From Actinomycetes bacterium (lineage in GTDB: Bacteria; Actinomycetota; Actinomycetes; Propionibacteriales; Propionibacteriaceae), in assembly GCA_023436925.1 (NCBI GenBank), contig JAEZHJ010000016.1, forward strand, positions 1 to 23,748: a stretch of DNA of 23,748 nt, given 5' to 3'. Below, in pieces: positions 1-7,306 of the stretch; the stretch's first letter is position 1; every line of letters starts with the position of its first letter. The position numbers and the translations under genes were made by a program. The notes beneath the pieces are model-generated. The model was not told the origin of the DNA. It searched no databases and saw only the letters and a program-made list of their open reading frames with translations.

Positions 1-1025
1 CCTGGATCACCGTGGTGGCCCGCTCGGGCATCGACGGGTTCATCACCTGGTTCGCCGAGGGAGGTGACGGCAGCCCGCCGCGCAGCATCTTCGACGCCGC
101 CCCCAGGGCGCTGACCCGCCAGATCACCCTGCACCAGACCGTCGACCTGATGCGCACCACCATCGACACGGTGGAGGCCGAGATCGCCCGGCTGCCACCG
201 GCGGACCAGGCACCGCTGGAGCTGGCCATCGTTTACTACTCGCGCGAGGTGGCCTTCGGCGCGGCCGAGGTGTACGCCCGGGCCGCCGAGTTGCGAGGCC
301 GCTGGGACGCCCGGCTCGAGGCGCTGGTGGTGGACGCCGTGATCCGCGGCGACGCCGACGAGTCGGTCGCCTCCCGGGCCTCGGCGCTGGGCTGGTCGAA
401 CCCGCCCCGGGTCGCGGTCGTGATCGGCCCGGCCCCGGCCGAGCCGGGCACCGCGATCGAGACCATCCGGGAGATCGCCGCCGGGCGGCGCAGCGACGTC
501 CTCGCCGCCCAGCAGGGCGAGCGGCTCGTCGTCCTGGTCGGCACCGACCTGACCAGGACCCCGGAGGTGGTCGACCTGGTGGCCTCCTTCGTCGACCACT
601 TCGGAACCGGCCAGGTTGTGGTCGGACCGCTCGTCGAGAGCCTGTCGGACGCGGTCGCCAGCGCCCGCTCGGCGTTGTCGGGGGTGCGGTCGGCGCACGC
701 CTGGCCGCAGGCCCCCCGTCCGGTGGCCTCGGCCGACCTGTTGCCGGAGCGGGTGCTGGCCGGGGACGGACACGCCCGCCGGATGCTGGTGACCGACGTG
801 TACCAGCCGCTGGTGGCCGCCGGCGGCGAACTGGTCACGACCCTGACCGAGTACCTCGGCCAGGGCGGCTCGATCGAGGCGACCGCCCGGGCCCGCTACA
901 TCCACCCCAACACGGTCCGCTACCGGCTGCGCCGGATCCAGGAGCTCACCGGCTACTCCCCCGCGGACGCCCGCGACGGGTATGTGCTGCAGTTGGCCCT
1001 CACACTGGGCCGGCTGCTCGGTTAA
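1..1025 (+). CDS. fasR: PucR-family transcriptional regulator, FasR-like (5' end outside window)
   Basis: The reading frame is open from the first bases of the window (codons from position 3), so the N-terminus is missing; about 340 residues are visible. The last ~50 residues form a PucR C-terminal helix-turn-helix, with the core IHPNTVRYRLRRIQELTG preceded by GGSIEATARARY, the usual DNA-binding end of this family. The middle is a weakly conserved GGDEF-like/sensor region typical of PucR/CdaR proteins. It sits 153 bp upstream of fabD on the same strand. In Streptomyces coelicolor the PucR-type protein FasR is encoded just upstream of fabD and activates fabD-fabH-acpP-fabF; the same gene order here is the main reason for the name. 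The family call is firm, the FasR orthology is inference from position. The stop is TAA at 1023-1025. Confidence 0.85.
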   Translation, partial: WITVVARSGIDGFITWFAEGGDGSPPRSIFDAAPRALTRQITLHQTVDLMRTTIDTVEAEIARLPPADQAPLELAIVYYSREVAFGAAEVYARAAELRGRWDARLEALVVDAVIRGDADESVASRASALGWSNPPRVAVVIGPAPAEPGTAIETIREIAAGRRSDVLAAQQGERLVVLVGTDLTRTPEVVDLVASFVDHFGTGQVVVGPLVESLSDAVASARSALSGVRSAHAWPQAPRPVASADLLPERVLAGDGHARRMLVTDVYQPLVAAGGELVTTLTEYLGQGGSIEATARARYIHPNTVRYRLRRIQELTGYSPADARDGYVLQLALTLGRLLG

Positions 1026-1095
1026 GCCGGTTCTCAGAAACTCACGATCCTGACAACGACACACCCCCTTACACCCGCGCAACTCCGAGAGTGCC

Positions 1096-1110
1096 TGTAG
1101 GAAACCTACA
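1096..1110. promoter_or_regulatory. Inverted repeat upstream of fabD, candidate regulator operator
   Basis: TGTAGG-AAA-CCTACA is a perfect 6-3-6 inverted repeat in the 153-bp gap between the regulator gene and fabD, about 70 bp before the chosen fabD start. The gap is otherwise less GC-rich than its surroundings. Position and symmetry suggest a binding site for the upstream PucR-type regulator; that is inference. I could not place a convincing -35/-10 pair nearby. Confidence 0.4.
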
Positions 1111-1178
1111 ACTGTGAGCAGTGCTTTTCGTCGGCGGACAGCCACCACCAACAGCCTTTGGCACGCAAGGGTGGAGAC

Positions 1179-2390
1179 GTGCTCGCAATCGTTGCGCCCG
1201 GTCAGGGTGCCCAGACCCCTGGTTTCCTCGCGCCCTGGCTCACCGAGACCCGGACCGCCGACCGGCTCGCCTGGCTCTCCACCGTCGCCGGCCTCGACCT
1301 GGCGCATTACGGCACCGAGGCGGACGCGGAGACGATCCGCGATACCGCCATCGCGCAGCCGCTGCTGGTGGCCGCCGGCCTGATCACCGCCCTGGAACTG
1401 TTCCCCTCTCCCACCGACGCCTTCCGGCAGGTGGGCGTGGCGGCCGGCCACTCGGTCGGTGAGATCACCGCGGCCAGCGGGGTGGGCGTGCTGAGCGCCG
1501 AGCAGGCGATGGTCTTCGTCCGCGAGCGTGGCCGCCAGATGGCGCAGGCGAGCGCCGTCCGTCCCACCTCGATGATGGCCGTCGTCGGCGGCGACCCGAC
1601 CGAGGTGCTGGCCGCGATCGAGGCGGCCGGCCTGACCGCCGCCAACCACAACGGCACCGGCCAGATCGTGGCCGCCGGCACCGTCGAGCAGCTCGCCGAG
1701 CTCGCCGCGAACCCGCCGGCCCGGGCGCGGCTGGTGCAGCTGAGCGTCGCCGGCGCCTTCCACACCGTCCACATGCAGCCCGCCGTCGCCCGCCTGGAGC
1801 GGCTCAGCCGGGCGATCACCACCCACGACCCGCGCACCCGGCTGCTGTCCAACGCCGACGGCACCGTCGTCCAGAGCGGGCGGGAGTACCTCACCCGGCT
1901 GGTCAACCAAGTGGCCAGCCCGGTCCGGTGGGACCTGTGCCTGCAGACGATGGCCGACCTGGGCGTCACCGGCCTGCTGGAGCTGCCGCCGGCCGGCGCG
2001 CTGACCGGGATCGCCAAGCGCAACCTGAAGGGCGTCGAACTGTTCGCCCTGAACACCCCCGACCAGATCCCCGCCGCGCGCGAGTTCGTCGCCGCCCACG
2101 CCGACCCGGCCTCCACCTCGGCGATGTCCGCCTCCCCGGCCTGGAAGCTGGTCGTCTCCCCCAGCAAGGGCACCTTCTCCCGGACCGCCGGGCTGGCTGC
2201 CGGCGATACCCTGCCGCCGTCCGCCGTGGTCGGCCAGGTCTCCACGCTGCGCGCCACCGCCGACGTCGCCACCCCGCACGGCGGGACGGTTGTGGAATGG
2301 CTGGTCGAGGACGGTGACCCGGTCGCCCCCGGGCAGCCGCTGATCCGGCTCCATCCGCACTCCGAGGGTGTGGGCGGGAGCGCCGCGTGA
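1179..2390 (+). CDS. fabD: Malonyl-CoA:ACP transacylase with extra C-terminal biotinyl-like domain
   Basis: FabD moves malonyl from CoA to the acyl carrier protein to supply chain extension units in cytosolic FAS-II. The protein (403 aa) opens with LAIVAPGQGAQTPGF, carries the nucleophile motif GHSVGE (Ser about 92) and the catalytic His in GAFHTVHM (about 195). I chose GTG 1179 over TTG 1158 because a GGTGGAG ribosome site lies just before it and the protein then begins as family members do. FabD is usually about 310 aa; here roughly residues 322-395 form an added domain resembling a biotinyl/lipoyl fold, with two related halves (SPSKGTFSRTAGLAAGD and TPHGGTVVEWLVEDGD). The position aligned with the biotin-carrying lysine is Arg (STLRATAD), so modification is unlikely. 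It overlaps fabH by 4 bases (GTGA), implying translational coupling. Confidence 0.95.
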   Translation: MLAIVAPGQGAQTPGFLAPWLTETRTADRLAWLSTVAGLDLAHYGTEADAETIRDTAIAQPLLVAAGLITALELFPSPTDAFRQVGVAAGHSVGEITAASGVGVLSAEQAMVFVRERGRQMAQASAVRPTSMMAVVGGDPTEVLAAIEAAGLTAANHNGTGQIVAAGTVEQLAELAANPPARARLVQLSVAGAFHTVHMQPAVARLERLSRAITTHDPRTRLLSNADGTVVQSGREYLTRLVNQVASPVRWDLCLQTMADLGVTGLLELPPAGALTGIAKRNLKGVELFALNTPDQIPAAREFVAAHADPASTSAMSASPAWKLVVSPSKGTFSRTAGLAAGDTLPPSAVVGQVSTLRATADVATPHGGTVVEWLVEDGDPVAPGQPLIRLHPHSEGVGGSAA

Positions 2391-3382
2391 AGCAGCTGAA
2401 GGCCAGCGCGGGGGCCCGCTACGCCCGCATCCTGTCGGTCGGCGCCGCGGTGCCCAGCCGCGTCCTCGACAACGAGCACATGGTGCAGTTCATCGACTCC
2501 TCCGACGAGTGGATCCAGCAGCGCACCGGCATCCGCGAGCGCCGCTGGCTCGGTGAGGGCGAGAGCCTGGAGAGCCTGGCCCTGCAGGCCGCCGGGCAGG
2601 CCATCGAGCGGGCCGGCCTGGCGCCGTCCGAGATCGACGGACTGATCCTCGCCACCGTCTCGCACTTCCACCAGACCCCGGCGCTGGCCCCGCAGCTGGC
2701 GACCCGGCTCGGCCTGGTGGACGCGGTCGCCTACGACATCTCCGCCGCCTGCGCGGGGTTCTGCTACGGCTTGGCGCAGGCCGAGGCGATGGTGCGGGCC
2801 GGCCAGGCCCGCCACGTGCTGGTGATCGGCGCCGAGACGCTGAGCCGGATGACCGACCTCACCGACCGCGGCACCGCCTTCCTGTTCTCCGACGGCGCCG
2901 GCGCGGTGGTCGTCGGCCCCAGCGAGACCAACGGCATCGGCCCCGTGGTGTGGGGCTCGGACGGCTCCCAGGCCGGCGCGATCTGGCAGACCGCCGACTG
3001 GCAGGAGGCGGTCGCCGCCGGAACCTGGCCCTCGCTGGCGATGGACGGCCGCACGGTCTTCAAGTGGGCCACCGGCTTCATCGCCCAGGCGGCCTCGAAG
3101 TGCCTGGACGAGTCCGGGATCACCGCCGACGACCTCGACGTGTTCATCCCCCACCAGGCCAACAACCGGATCACCGACACCCTGCTGCGCTACCTGAAGC
3201 TGCCCGAGAAGGTGGTCGTCGCCCGCACGATCCGCGGCTACGGCAACAACTCGGCGGCGTCCGTCCCGATCGCGATGGACGCCCTGCTGACCTCCGGCGA
3301 GGCCGCCAGCGGCCAGACCGCCCTGCTGATCGGCTTCGGCGCCGGCCTGGTCTACGCCGGCCAGGTCGTGACGCTCCCCTGA
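2387..3382 (+). CDS. fabH: 3-oxoacyl-ACP synthase III (KAS III)
   Basis: FabH starts fatty acid chains by condensing an acyl-CoA primer with malonyl-ACP; in actinobacteria it often accepts branched primers, which sets the iso/anteiso lipid pattern (substrate not readable from the sequence). The 331-residue length is normal for the family. The Cys-His-Asn triad is visible: Cys122 in ISAACAGFCYG, His256 in IPHQANNRI and Asn287 in GYGNNSAASVP. The GTG start lies inside the fabD stop (GTGA overlap), with a GGGAG ribosome site in the fabD tail. It is the third gene of the FAS-II operon, 48 bp before acpP. Confidence 0.97.
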   Translation: MKQLKASAGARYARILSVGAAVPSRVLDNEHMVQFIDSSDEWIQQRTGIRERRWLGEGESLESLALQAAGQAIERAGLAPSEIDGLILATVSHFHQTPALAPQLATRLGLVDAVAYDISAACAGFCYGLAQAEAMVRAGQARHVLVIGAETLSRMTDLTDRGTAFLFSDGAGAVVVGPSETNGIGPVVWGSDGSQAGAIWQTADWQEAVAAGTWPSLAMDGRTVFKWATGFIAQAASKCLDESGITADDLDVFIPHQANNRITDTLLRYLKLPEKVVVARTIRGYGNNSAASVPIAMDALLTSGEAASGQTALLIGFGAGLVYAGQVVTLP

Positions 3383-3430
3383 ACCACCGGCACCGCCGGA
3401 CCCGGACACCAACCAAGAAGGAGAAGCCAG

Positions 3431-3673
3431 ATGGCCACCACCGAAGAGATCCGCAGCCAGCTCGCGGAGCTCGTCAACGACGTCGCCGGCGTGCCGGTCG
3501 AGGACGTCCAGCTCGACAAGTCGTTCGTCGAGGACCTCGATGTCGACTCGCTGGCGATGGTCGAGATCCTCGTCGGCTGCGAGGAGAAGTTCGGCGTCAC
3601 CATCCCCGATGAGGAGTCGAAGAACCTCAAGACCGTCGGCGACGCCGTCGCCTTCATCGAGGCACACCTGTAG
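3431..3673 (+). CDS. acpP: Acyl carrier protein
   Basis: An 80-residue acidic protein that carries growing acyl chains on a phosphopantetheine arm. The attachment serine is Ser40 in DLDVDSLAMVE, the standard DSL motif at the start of helix II, followed by VEILVGCEEKFGVTIPDEE, the recognition helix. The ATG start has a strong ribosome site (AAGGAG) 6-7 bases upstream, which fits the high expression ACP needs. It lies between fabH and fabF, only 5 bases before the latter. A cysteine (GCEEKF) in the helix after the DSL motif is the only slightly uncommon residue I noticed. Confidence 0.97.
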   Translation: MATTEEIRSQLAELVNDVAGVPVEDVQLDKSFVEDLDVDSLAMVEILVGCEEKFGVTIPDEESKNLKTVGDAVAFIEAHL

Positions 3674-3678
3674 GAATC

Positions 3679-4932
3679 ATGACCGAGATCGTGATCACGG
3701 GGATGGGGGCCACCACCCCGCTGGGTGGTGACCTCACCTCCACCTGGCAGGCGATGCTCAACGGTGAGTCCGGGATAACCGGCATCACCGAGGACTGGGC
3801 CGCCGAACTGCCCGCCCGGATCGCCGGCTTCGTCAAGGTCGACCCGGCCGAGGTGATCGACCGGGTCAAGGCCCGGCGCCTCGACCGGGCCACCCAGCTC
3901 GCGCTGATCGCCGCCCAGGAGGCCTGGGCCGACGCCGGGTTCACCTGGGAGGACGAGAACGACGTCGACCCGTTCCGGCTCGGCGTCTCGGTCGGCTCCG
4001 GGATAGGGGGTCTCCACTCGCTGCTGAACAACTGGGACGCGCTGCGCGACAAGGGGGCCAGACGGGTCAGCCCGTTCACGATCCCGATGCTGATGGCCAA
4101 CGCCCCGGCGGCGAACGTCGGCCTGGCGGTACACGCCAAGGCGGGGGTGCACACCCCCGTGTCGGCCTGTGCCTCCTCCAACGAGGCGATCGCCCAGGCC
4201 CTCGACCAGCTCCGGCTGGGCCGGGCGGACATCTTCGTCGCCGGCGGCGCGGAGGCGACCATCCACCCGCTGCCGATGGCGGCCTTCGCCCAGATGCAGG
4301 CACTGTCGCGTCGCAACGACGAGCCGGAGCGCGCCTCCCGTCCGTGGGACAAGGGACGCGACGGCTTCGTGCTCGCCGAGGGCGCGGCGATCCTCGTCCT
4401 GGAGACGCTGGAGCACGCCCAGGCCCGCGGCGCCCGGATCTACGGCACGATCGCCGGGGCCGGGATCACCGCCGACGGGCACGACATCGTCCAGCCCGAC
4501 CCGACCGGCGAGGGCCAGTCCGGGGCGATGCTCAAGGCGCTGGTCGACTCGGGGCTGAGCGCCGCCGACATCGTCCACGTCAACGCCCACGGCACCTCGA
4601 CCCCGCAGGGCGACGTCACCGAGGCCGGTTCGATCCGGACCGCCCTGGGCGACGACACCGACCACGTGGTGGTGACCAGCACCAAGTCGATGACCGGCCA
4701 CCTGCTGGGTGGCGCCGGCGCGCTGGAGACGATCGCGGCCGTGCTGGCCGTGAAGGACCGGGTCGCGCCGCCGACCATCAACCTGGAGGACCCCGAGCCC
4801 GATCTCGGCATCGACATCGCCACGCAGCCCCGTCCGCTGCCGGCGGGCGACATCGCGGCGATCAACAACTCCTTCGGCTTCGGCGGCCACAACGTCGCCG
4901 TCGCGGTCACCAACGCCAACACCAACCGCTGA
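3679..4932 (+). CDS. fabF: 3-oxoacyl-ACP synthase II (KAS II)
   Basis: FabF elongates acyl-ACP by decarboxylative condensation with malonyl-ACP. The 417-residue protein has the full KAS I/II catalytic set: Cys164 in VSACASSNEAI, His304 in VNAHGTSTPQGD and His341 in SMTGHLLGGAGALE, and ends with the conserved NNSFGFGGHNVAVAV. The ATG is 5 bases after the acpP stop, with an AGGAATC sequence overlapping that stop as the likely ribosome site. Length and motifs are ordinary. Only one KAS II gene is present, unlike the kasA-kasB pair of mycobacteria. Confidence 0.97.
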   Translation: MTEIVITGMGATTPLGGDLTSTWQAMLNGESGITGITEDWAAELPARIAGFVKVDPAEVIDRVKARRLDRATQLALIAAQEAWADAGFTWEDENDVDPFRLGVSVGSGIGGLHSLLNNWDALRDKGARRVSPFTIPMLMANAPAANVGLAVHAKAGVHTPVSACASSNEAIAQALDQLRLGRADIFVAGGAEATIHPLPMAAFAQMQALSRRNDEPERASRPWDKGRDGFVLAEGAAILVLETLEHAQARGARIYGTIAGAGITADGHDIVQPDPTGEGQSGAMLKALVDSGLSAADIVHVNAHGTSTPQGDVTEAGSIRTALGDDTDHVVVTSTKSMTGHLLGGAGALETIAAVLAVKDRVAPPTINLEDPEPDLGIDIATQPRPLPAGDIAAINNSFGFGGHNVAVAVTNANTNR

Positions 4933-4949
4933 GAGACGGAGCACACCCG

Positions 4950-6374
4950 ATGACCCAGGCCACGGCACCGTCCAAGCCCGCCCGGCTGCCCCGCGAGGAG
5001 GACCCGCGCAACCCGAACCACCGGCTGGCGGCCCTGCTCGACCCGGGCTCGCTGACCCTGATCACCCCCGACGACGGCTCCGGCATGCTGGCCGCCACCG
5101 GGACGATCAACGGTTCGCCGGTGGTGGCGTTCTGCTCCGACGCCACGGTGATGGGCGGGGCGATGGGCGTGGACGGCTGCGAGGCCGTGGTGCAGGCCTA
5201 CCGGCGGGCGATGGTCGACCGGGTGCCGATCCTGGGGATCTGGCATTCCGGCGGTGCGCGCCTGGCCGAGGGGGTGCTCAGCCTGCACGCCGTCGGGCGG
5301 ATCTTCCACGCGATGACCCAGGCCTCGGGCAAGATCCCGCAGATCTCGATCGTGCTGGGCGCCGCGGCCGGCGGCGCCGCGTACGGCCCGGCGCTGACCG
5401 ACGTGGTGATCATCGCCCCCACCGGACGGATCTTCGTCACCGGGCCGGACGTCGTCCGCTCGGTCACCGGTGAGGAAGTCGACATGGAGCGGCTGGGCGG
5501 GCCGGACACCCACGAGCGGCGCTCCGGCGTGGTGCACGTGGTGGCCGACAGCGAGGCGGACGCGCTCGCCCGCGGCCGCGCCCTGACCACGCTGCTGGCG
5601 GCGCAGGGCGGCATCGCCGCCGAGGTCCCCGACCCGGACCTCTCAGAGCTGCTGCCCGACTCCCCGAAGCGGGCCTACGACGTCCACCCCCTGCTGAACG
5701 GGCTGCTGGACGAGGGCTCGACCTTTGAGCTGCACGCCCGCTGGGCGCCCAACATCACGATCGCCTTCGGCCGGCTGGCCGGCCGGACCGTCGGCGTGAT
5801 CGCCAACAACCCGCTGCGGCTGGGTGGCTGCCTGGATTCGCTCAGCGCCGAGAAGGCGGCGCGCTTCGTCCGGCTCTGCGACACCTTCGGGGTGCCGCTG
5901 GTCGTCGTGGTGGACGTCCCGGGCTACCTGCCTGGCGTCGGCCAGGAGTGGGACGGCGTGGTGCGCCGCGGCGCGAAGCTGCTGCACGCCTTCTCCGAGG
6001 CGTCCGTCCCCCGGGTGACGCTGGTGACCCGCAAGGCCTACGGCGGGGCGTACATCGCGATGAACTCCCGCTCGCTCGGCGCGACCCGGGTGTTCGCCTG
6101 GCCCACCGCGGAGATCGCCGTGATGGGCTCGGTCGCCGCGATCCGCATCCTTCACCGCCGCAAGCTGGCCGAGATCGCCCCGGACATGGTCGCCGGGGTC
6201 GAGGCCGAGCTGGCCGCCGAGCACGAGCGGATCGCCGGCGGCGTGGACAAGGCCGTCGAGATCGGCGTGGTGGACGAGATCATCTCCCCCGCGCGCACCC
6301 GCTCCGCGATCGCCGAGGCGCTCCGGGCGGCCGACACCGGCGTCCGCGGAACACACACGAACATCCCGTTGTGA
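4950..6374 (+). CDS. accD: Acyl-CoA carboxylase beta (carboxyltransferase) subunit, AccD6-like
   Basis: This subunit transfers CO2 from carboxybiotin to acyl-CoA; placed in the FAS-II operon its likely product is malonyl-CoA, as for mycobacterial AccD6, which sits in the equivalent operon and has about the same length (474 aa here). Two crotonase-like halves are clear. The N-half has WHSGGARLAEGV (residues 99-109) and GAAAGGAAYGPALTD (137-151); the C-half has VVVVDVPGYLPGVGQEWDG and RKAYGGAYIAMNS (361-373), the acyl-CoA and biotin pocket segments. It ends in NIPL, common in this family. The ATG at 4950 follows ACGGAG by a dozen bases; the upstream in-frame extension through fabF is spurious. 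The biotinylated alpha subunit is not in the window. The stop codon lies inside a strong hairpin, and the last 22 coding bases are repeated downstream. Confidence 0.95.
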   Translation: MTQATAPSKPARLPREEDPRNPNHRLAALLDPGSLTLITPDDGSGMLAATGTINGSPVVAFCSDATVMGGAMGVDGCEAVVQAYRRAMVDRVPILGIWHSGGARLAEGVLSLHAVGRIFHAMTQASGKIPQISIVLGAAAGGAAYGPALTDVVIIAPTGRIFVTGPDVVRSVTGEEVDMERLGGPDTHERRSGVVHVVADSEADALARGRALTTLLAAQGGIAAEVPDPDLSELLPDSPKRAYDVHPLLNGLLDEGSTFELHARWAPNITIAFGRLAGRTVGVIANNPLRLGGCLDSLSAEKAARFVRLCDTFGVPLVVVVDVPGYLPGVGQEWDGVVRRGAKLLHAFSEASVPRVTLVTRKAYGGAYIAMNSRSLGATRVFAWPTAEIAVMGSVAAIRILHRRKLAEIAPDMVAGVEAELAAEHERIAGGVDKAVEIGVVDEIISPARTRSAIAEALRAADTGVRGTHTNIPL

Positions 6375-6381
6375 TCCCGCG
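6353..6381 (+). repeat. 29-bp direct repeat, copy 1 (end of accD)
   Basis: Bases 6353-6381 are identical to 6439-6467, an offset of 86 bases. This copy holds the last codons of accD (…TNIPL), its TGA stop and seven further bases. Mismatches flank the match on both sides (6352/6438 and 6382/6468), so the repeat is exactly 29 bp. Confidence 0.9.
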
Positions 6382-6403
6382 TCAGCGGGAGGACAACGGG
6401 GTG
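6362..6403 (+). terminator. Long hairpin spanning the accD stop codon
   Basis: Bases 6362-6372 pair with 6393-6403 (one G-T pair) and, after a 2x2 internal mismatch, TCCCGC (6375-6380) pairs with GCGGGA (6385-6390) around the loop GTCA. The accD TGA (6372-6374) lies in the stem. There is no U-run after it, so a factor-independent terminator of the actinobacterial type, an mRNA 3' stabiliser or an attenuation structure are all possible. Confidence 0.55.
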
Positions 6404-6433
6404 GAGTGTCGACGAACACTCGCTCGCGAGTGT
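6404..6433 (+). other. Two mutually exclusive small hairpins
   Basis: GAGTGT (6404-6409) can pair with ACACTC (6416-6421). The same middle arm, as ACACTCGC (6416-6423), is also a perfect 8-bp inverted match to GCGAGTGT (6426-6433). Both cannot form at once. This could be chance in a repeat-rich stretch or a switch-like structure. Confidence 0.5.
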
Positions 6434-6438
6434 GAGGA

Positions 6439-6467
6439 ACACACGAACATCCCGTTGTGATCCCGCG
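6439..6467 (+). repeat. 29-bp direct repeat, copy 2 (downstream echo of accD 3' end)
   Basis: Perfect second copy of 6353-6381, separated from it by 57 bases. It re-creates the accD tail and stop, in a different reading frame from accD. The intervening 57 bases contain an inverted partner (ACAACGGG, 6393-6400) that can pair with CCCGTTGT in either copy. Confidence 0.9.
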
Positions 6468-6473
6468 CTGAAA

Positions 6474-6641
6474 GCCACCCTCTCTACCGAGGGCCACCCG
6501 ATCCGTCGAAGGCCACCCATGATGGGTGGCCCTCAGCGCTAACGGTGGCCCTCAGCGAAGCGGGAAGCGGTTCTCGCCAACAGAGAGGACGCTCCCCGCT
6601 GACGCACTGAGGGCCACCCGTAACGGGTGGCCCTCAGTGTG
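6474..6641. repeat. Cluster of GCCACCC / GGGTGGC motifs in the accD-DUF3145 gap
   Basis: Together with 6375-6473 this fills the only stretch over 300 bases without a gene. GCCACCC occurs at 6474, 6493 and 6512, exactly 19 bp apart. The reverse motif follows as GGTGGCCCTCAGCG at 6525 and again at 6544, also 19 bp apart. A last inverted pair is in the palindrome 6605-6639. GGCCACCCA (6511-6519) and TGGGTGGCC (6523-6531) form a 9-bp hairpin with loop TGA. GCGGGAAGCG (6560-6569) pairs with CGCTCCCCGC (6590-6599) with one mismatch. I see no open frame here with coding character. Confidence 0.8.
6603..6641. terminator. Perfect palindrome between convergent accD and DUF3145 genes, likely bidirectional terminator
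   Basis: CACTGAGGGCCACCCG (6605-6620) and its exact reverse complement (6624-6639) flank a 3-base loop TAA; a G-T and a C-G pair extend the stem to 18. It sits about 60 bases past the DUF3145 stop on that strand and after the accD repeats on the other. No U-run is present, as is common for actinobacterial terminators. Confidence 0.65.
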
Positions 6642-6702
6642 AGGGGTTGGCCCTTGCCGGTGAGTTGGGGGACCGGCAGGGCGTCTCGGTGAGTCCAGTG
6701 GG

Positions 6703-7200
6703 TCAGCTGACCCGGTGCAGCCAGCGGACGGGGGCGTCCTCGCTGGCGTGCCGGAAGACCTCGAGCTCGTCGTCCCAGTCGGTTCCCAACAGGTCGCGCA
6801 GCGCCTCGGCGACCGGCTTGCCGCCCAGGGCCTCGGAGACCAGCGCGCGGCGCAGCCGGTTCTCGTGGACGAGGATGTCGCCGCTGAGTCCCATCACGGC
6901 GGAGAACACGCCGAGGCGCGGGGTGTAGGCCCAGCGCATCGCCTCGGTGGTCCGGGTCGCCTCCTCGGTGACCTCGAACCGGAGTCGCTCGCAGCGCGTC
7001 AGGGCGGAGGTGATCGCCGCGCCGGTGCCGGGGGCGCCGGACCACACGATCTCGCCGCGTAGAGCTCGGGCTTCAGCGGGCTGCGGCGTCCAGTCGAAGC
7101 GAACCGGGGACCCCACAGCGGCGCTCACCGCCCACTCGATGTGCGGGCAGAGCGCTGTCGGCGCCGAATGGATCAGGATGATCCCGCGCGTGCTGTCCAT
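6703..7200 (-). CDS. DUF3145 family protein
   Basis: A 165-residue protein beginning MDSTRGIILIHSAPTALCPHIEWA, the characteristic N-terminus of DUF3145, a conserved actinobacterial family of unknown function. Further recognisable stretches are WTPQPAEARALRGEIVWSG, TTEAMRWAYTPRLGVFSAVMG and GDILVHENRLR. I chose ATG 7200 because the protein then starts as family members do and AAGGGG precedes it; the frame stays open further upstream to 7263 without homology. It faces accD (convergent). In Streptomyces, as I recall, a DUF3145 gene is likewise found close to the fab cluster, so the neighbourhood appears conserved and hints at a link to lipid metabolism, but no function is established. Confidence 0.85.
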   Translation of the reverse strand: MDSTRGIILIHSAPTALCPHIEWAVSAAVGSPVRFDWTPQPAEARALRGEIVWSGAPGTGAAITSALTRCERLRFEVTEEATRTTEAMRWAYTPRLGVFSAVMGLSGDILVHENRLRRALVSEALGGKPVAEALRDLLGTDWDDELEVFRHASEDAPVRWLHRVS

Positions 7201-7306
7201 CTGTGTCCCCTTCGCTGAGACGTGCCTTCCCCAGCGAGCCTCGAACGCGAAGAGATGCCTCATTCTGCCCCACCAGCCCCAGCAGCACCAGTAGCCCGGG
7301 CGGAGG

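Noticed and set aside
1307..3667. Very long minus-strand open frame (786 residues) opposite fabD-fabH-acpP
   Set aside because: It is the high-GC shadow of three certain genes. Its protein is low-complexity (Gly, Asp, Arg, Val) with no recognisable motif.
4344..4949. In-frame upstream extension of accD into fabF
   Set aside because: The stretch is Arg/Gly/Pro shadow of fabF; AccD homology begins just after ATG 4950, which has its own ribosome site.
5948..6460. Plus-strand frame ending in EHTNIPL
   Set aside because: Mostly the alternative frame of accD. The ending is produced by the second copy of the 29-bp repeat, not by a real gene.
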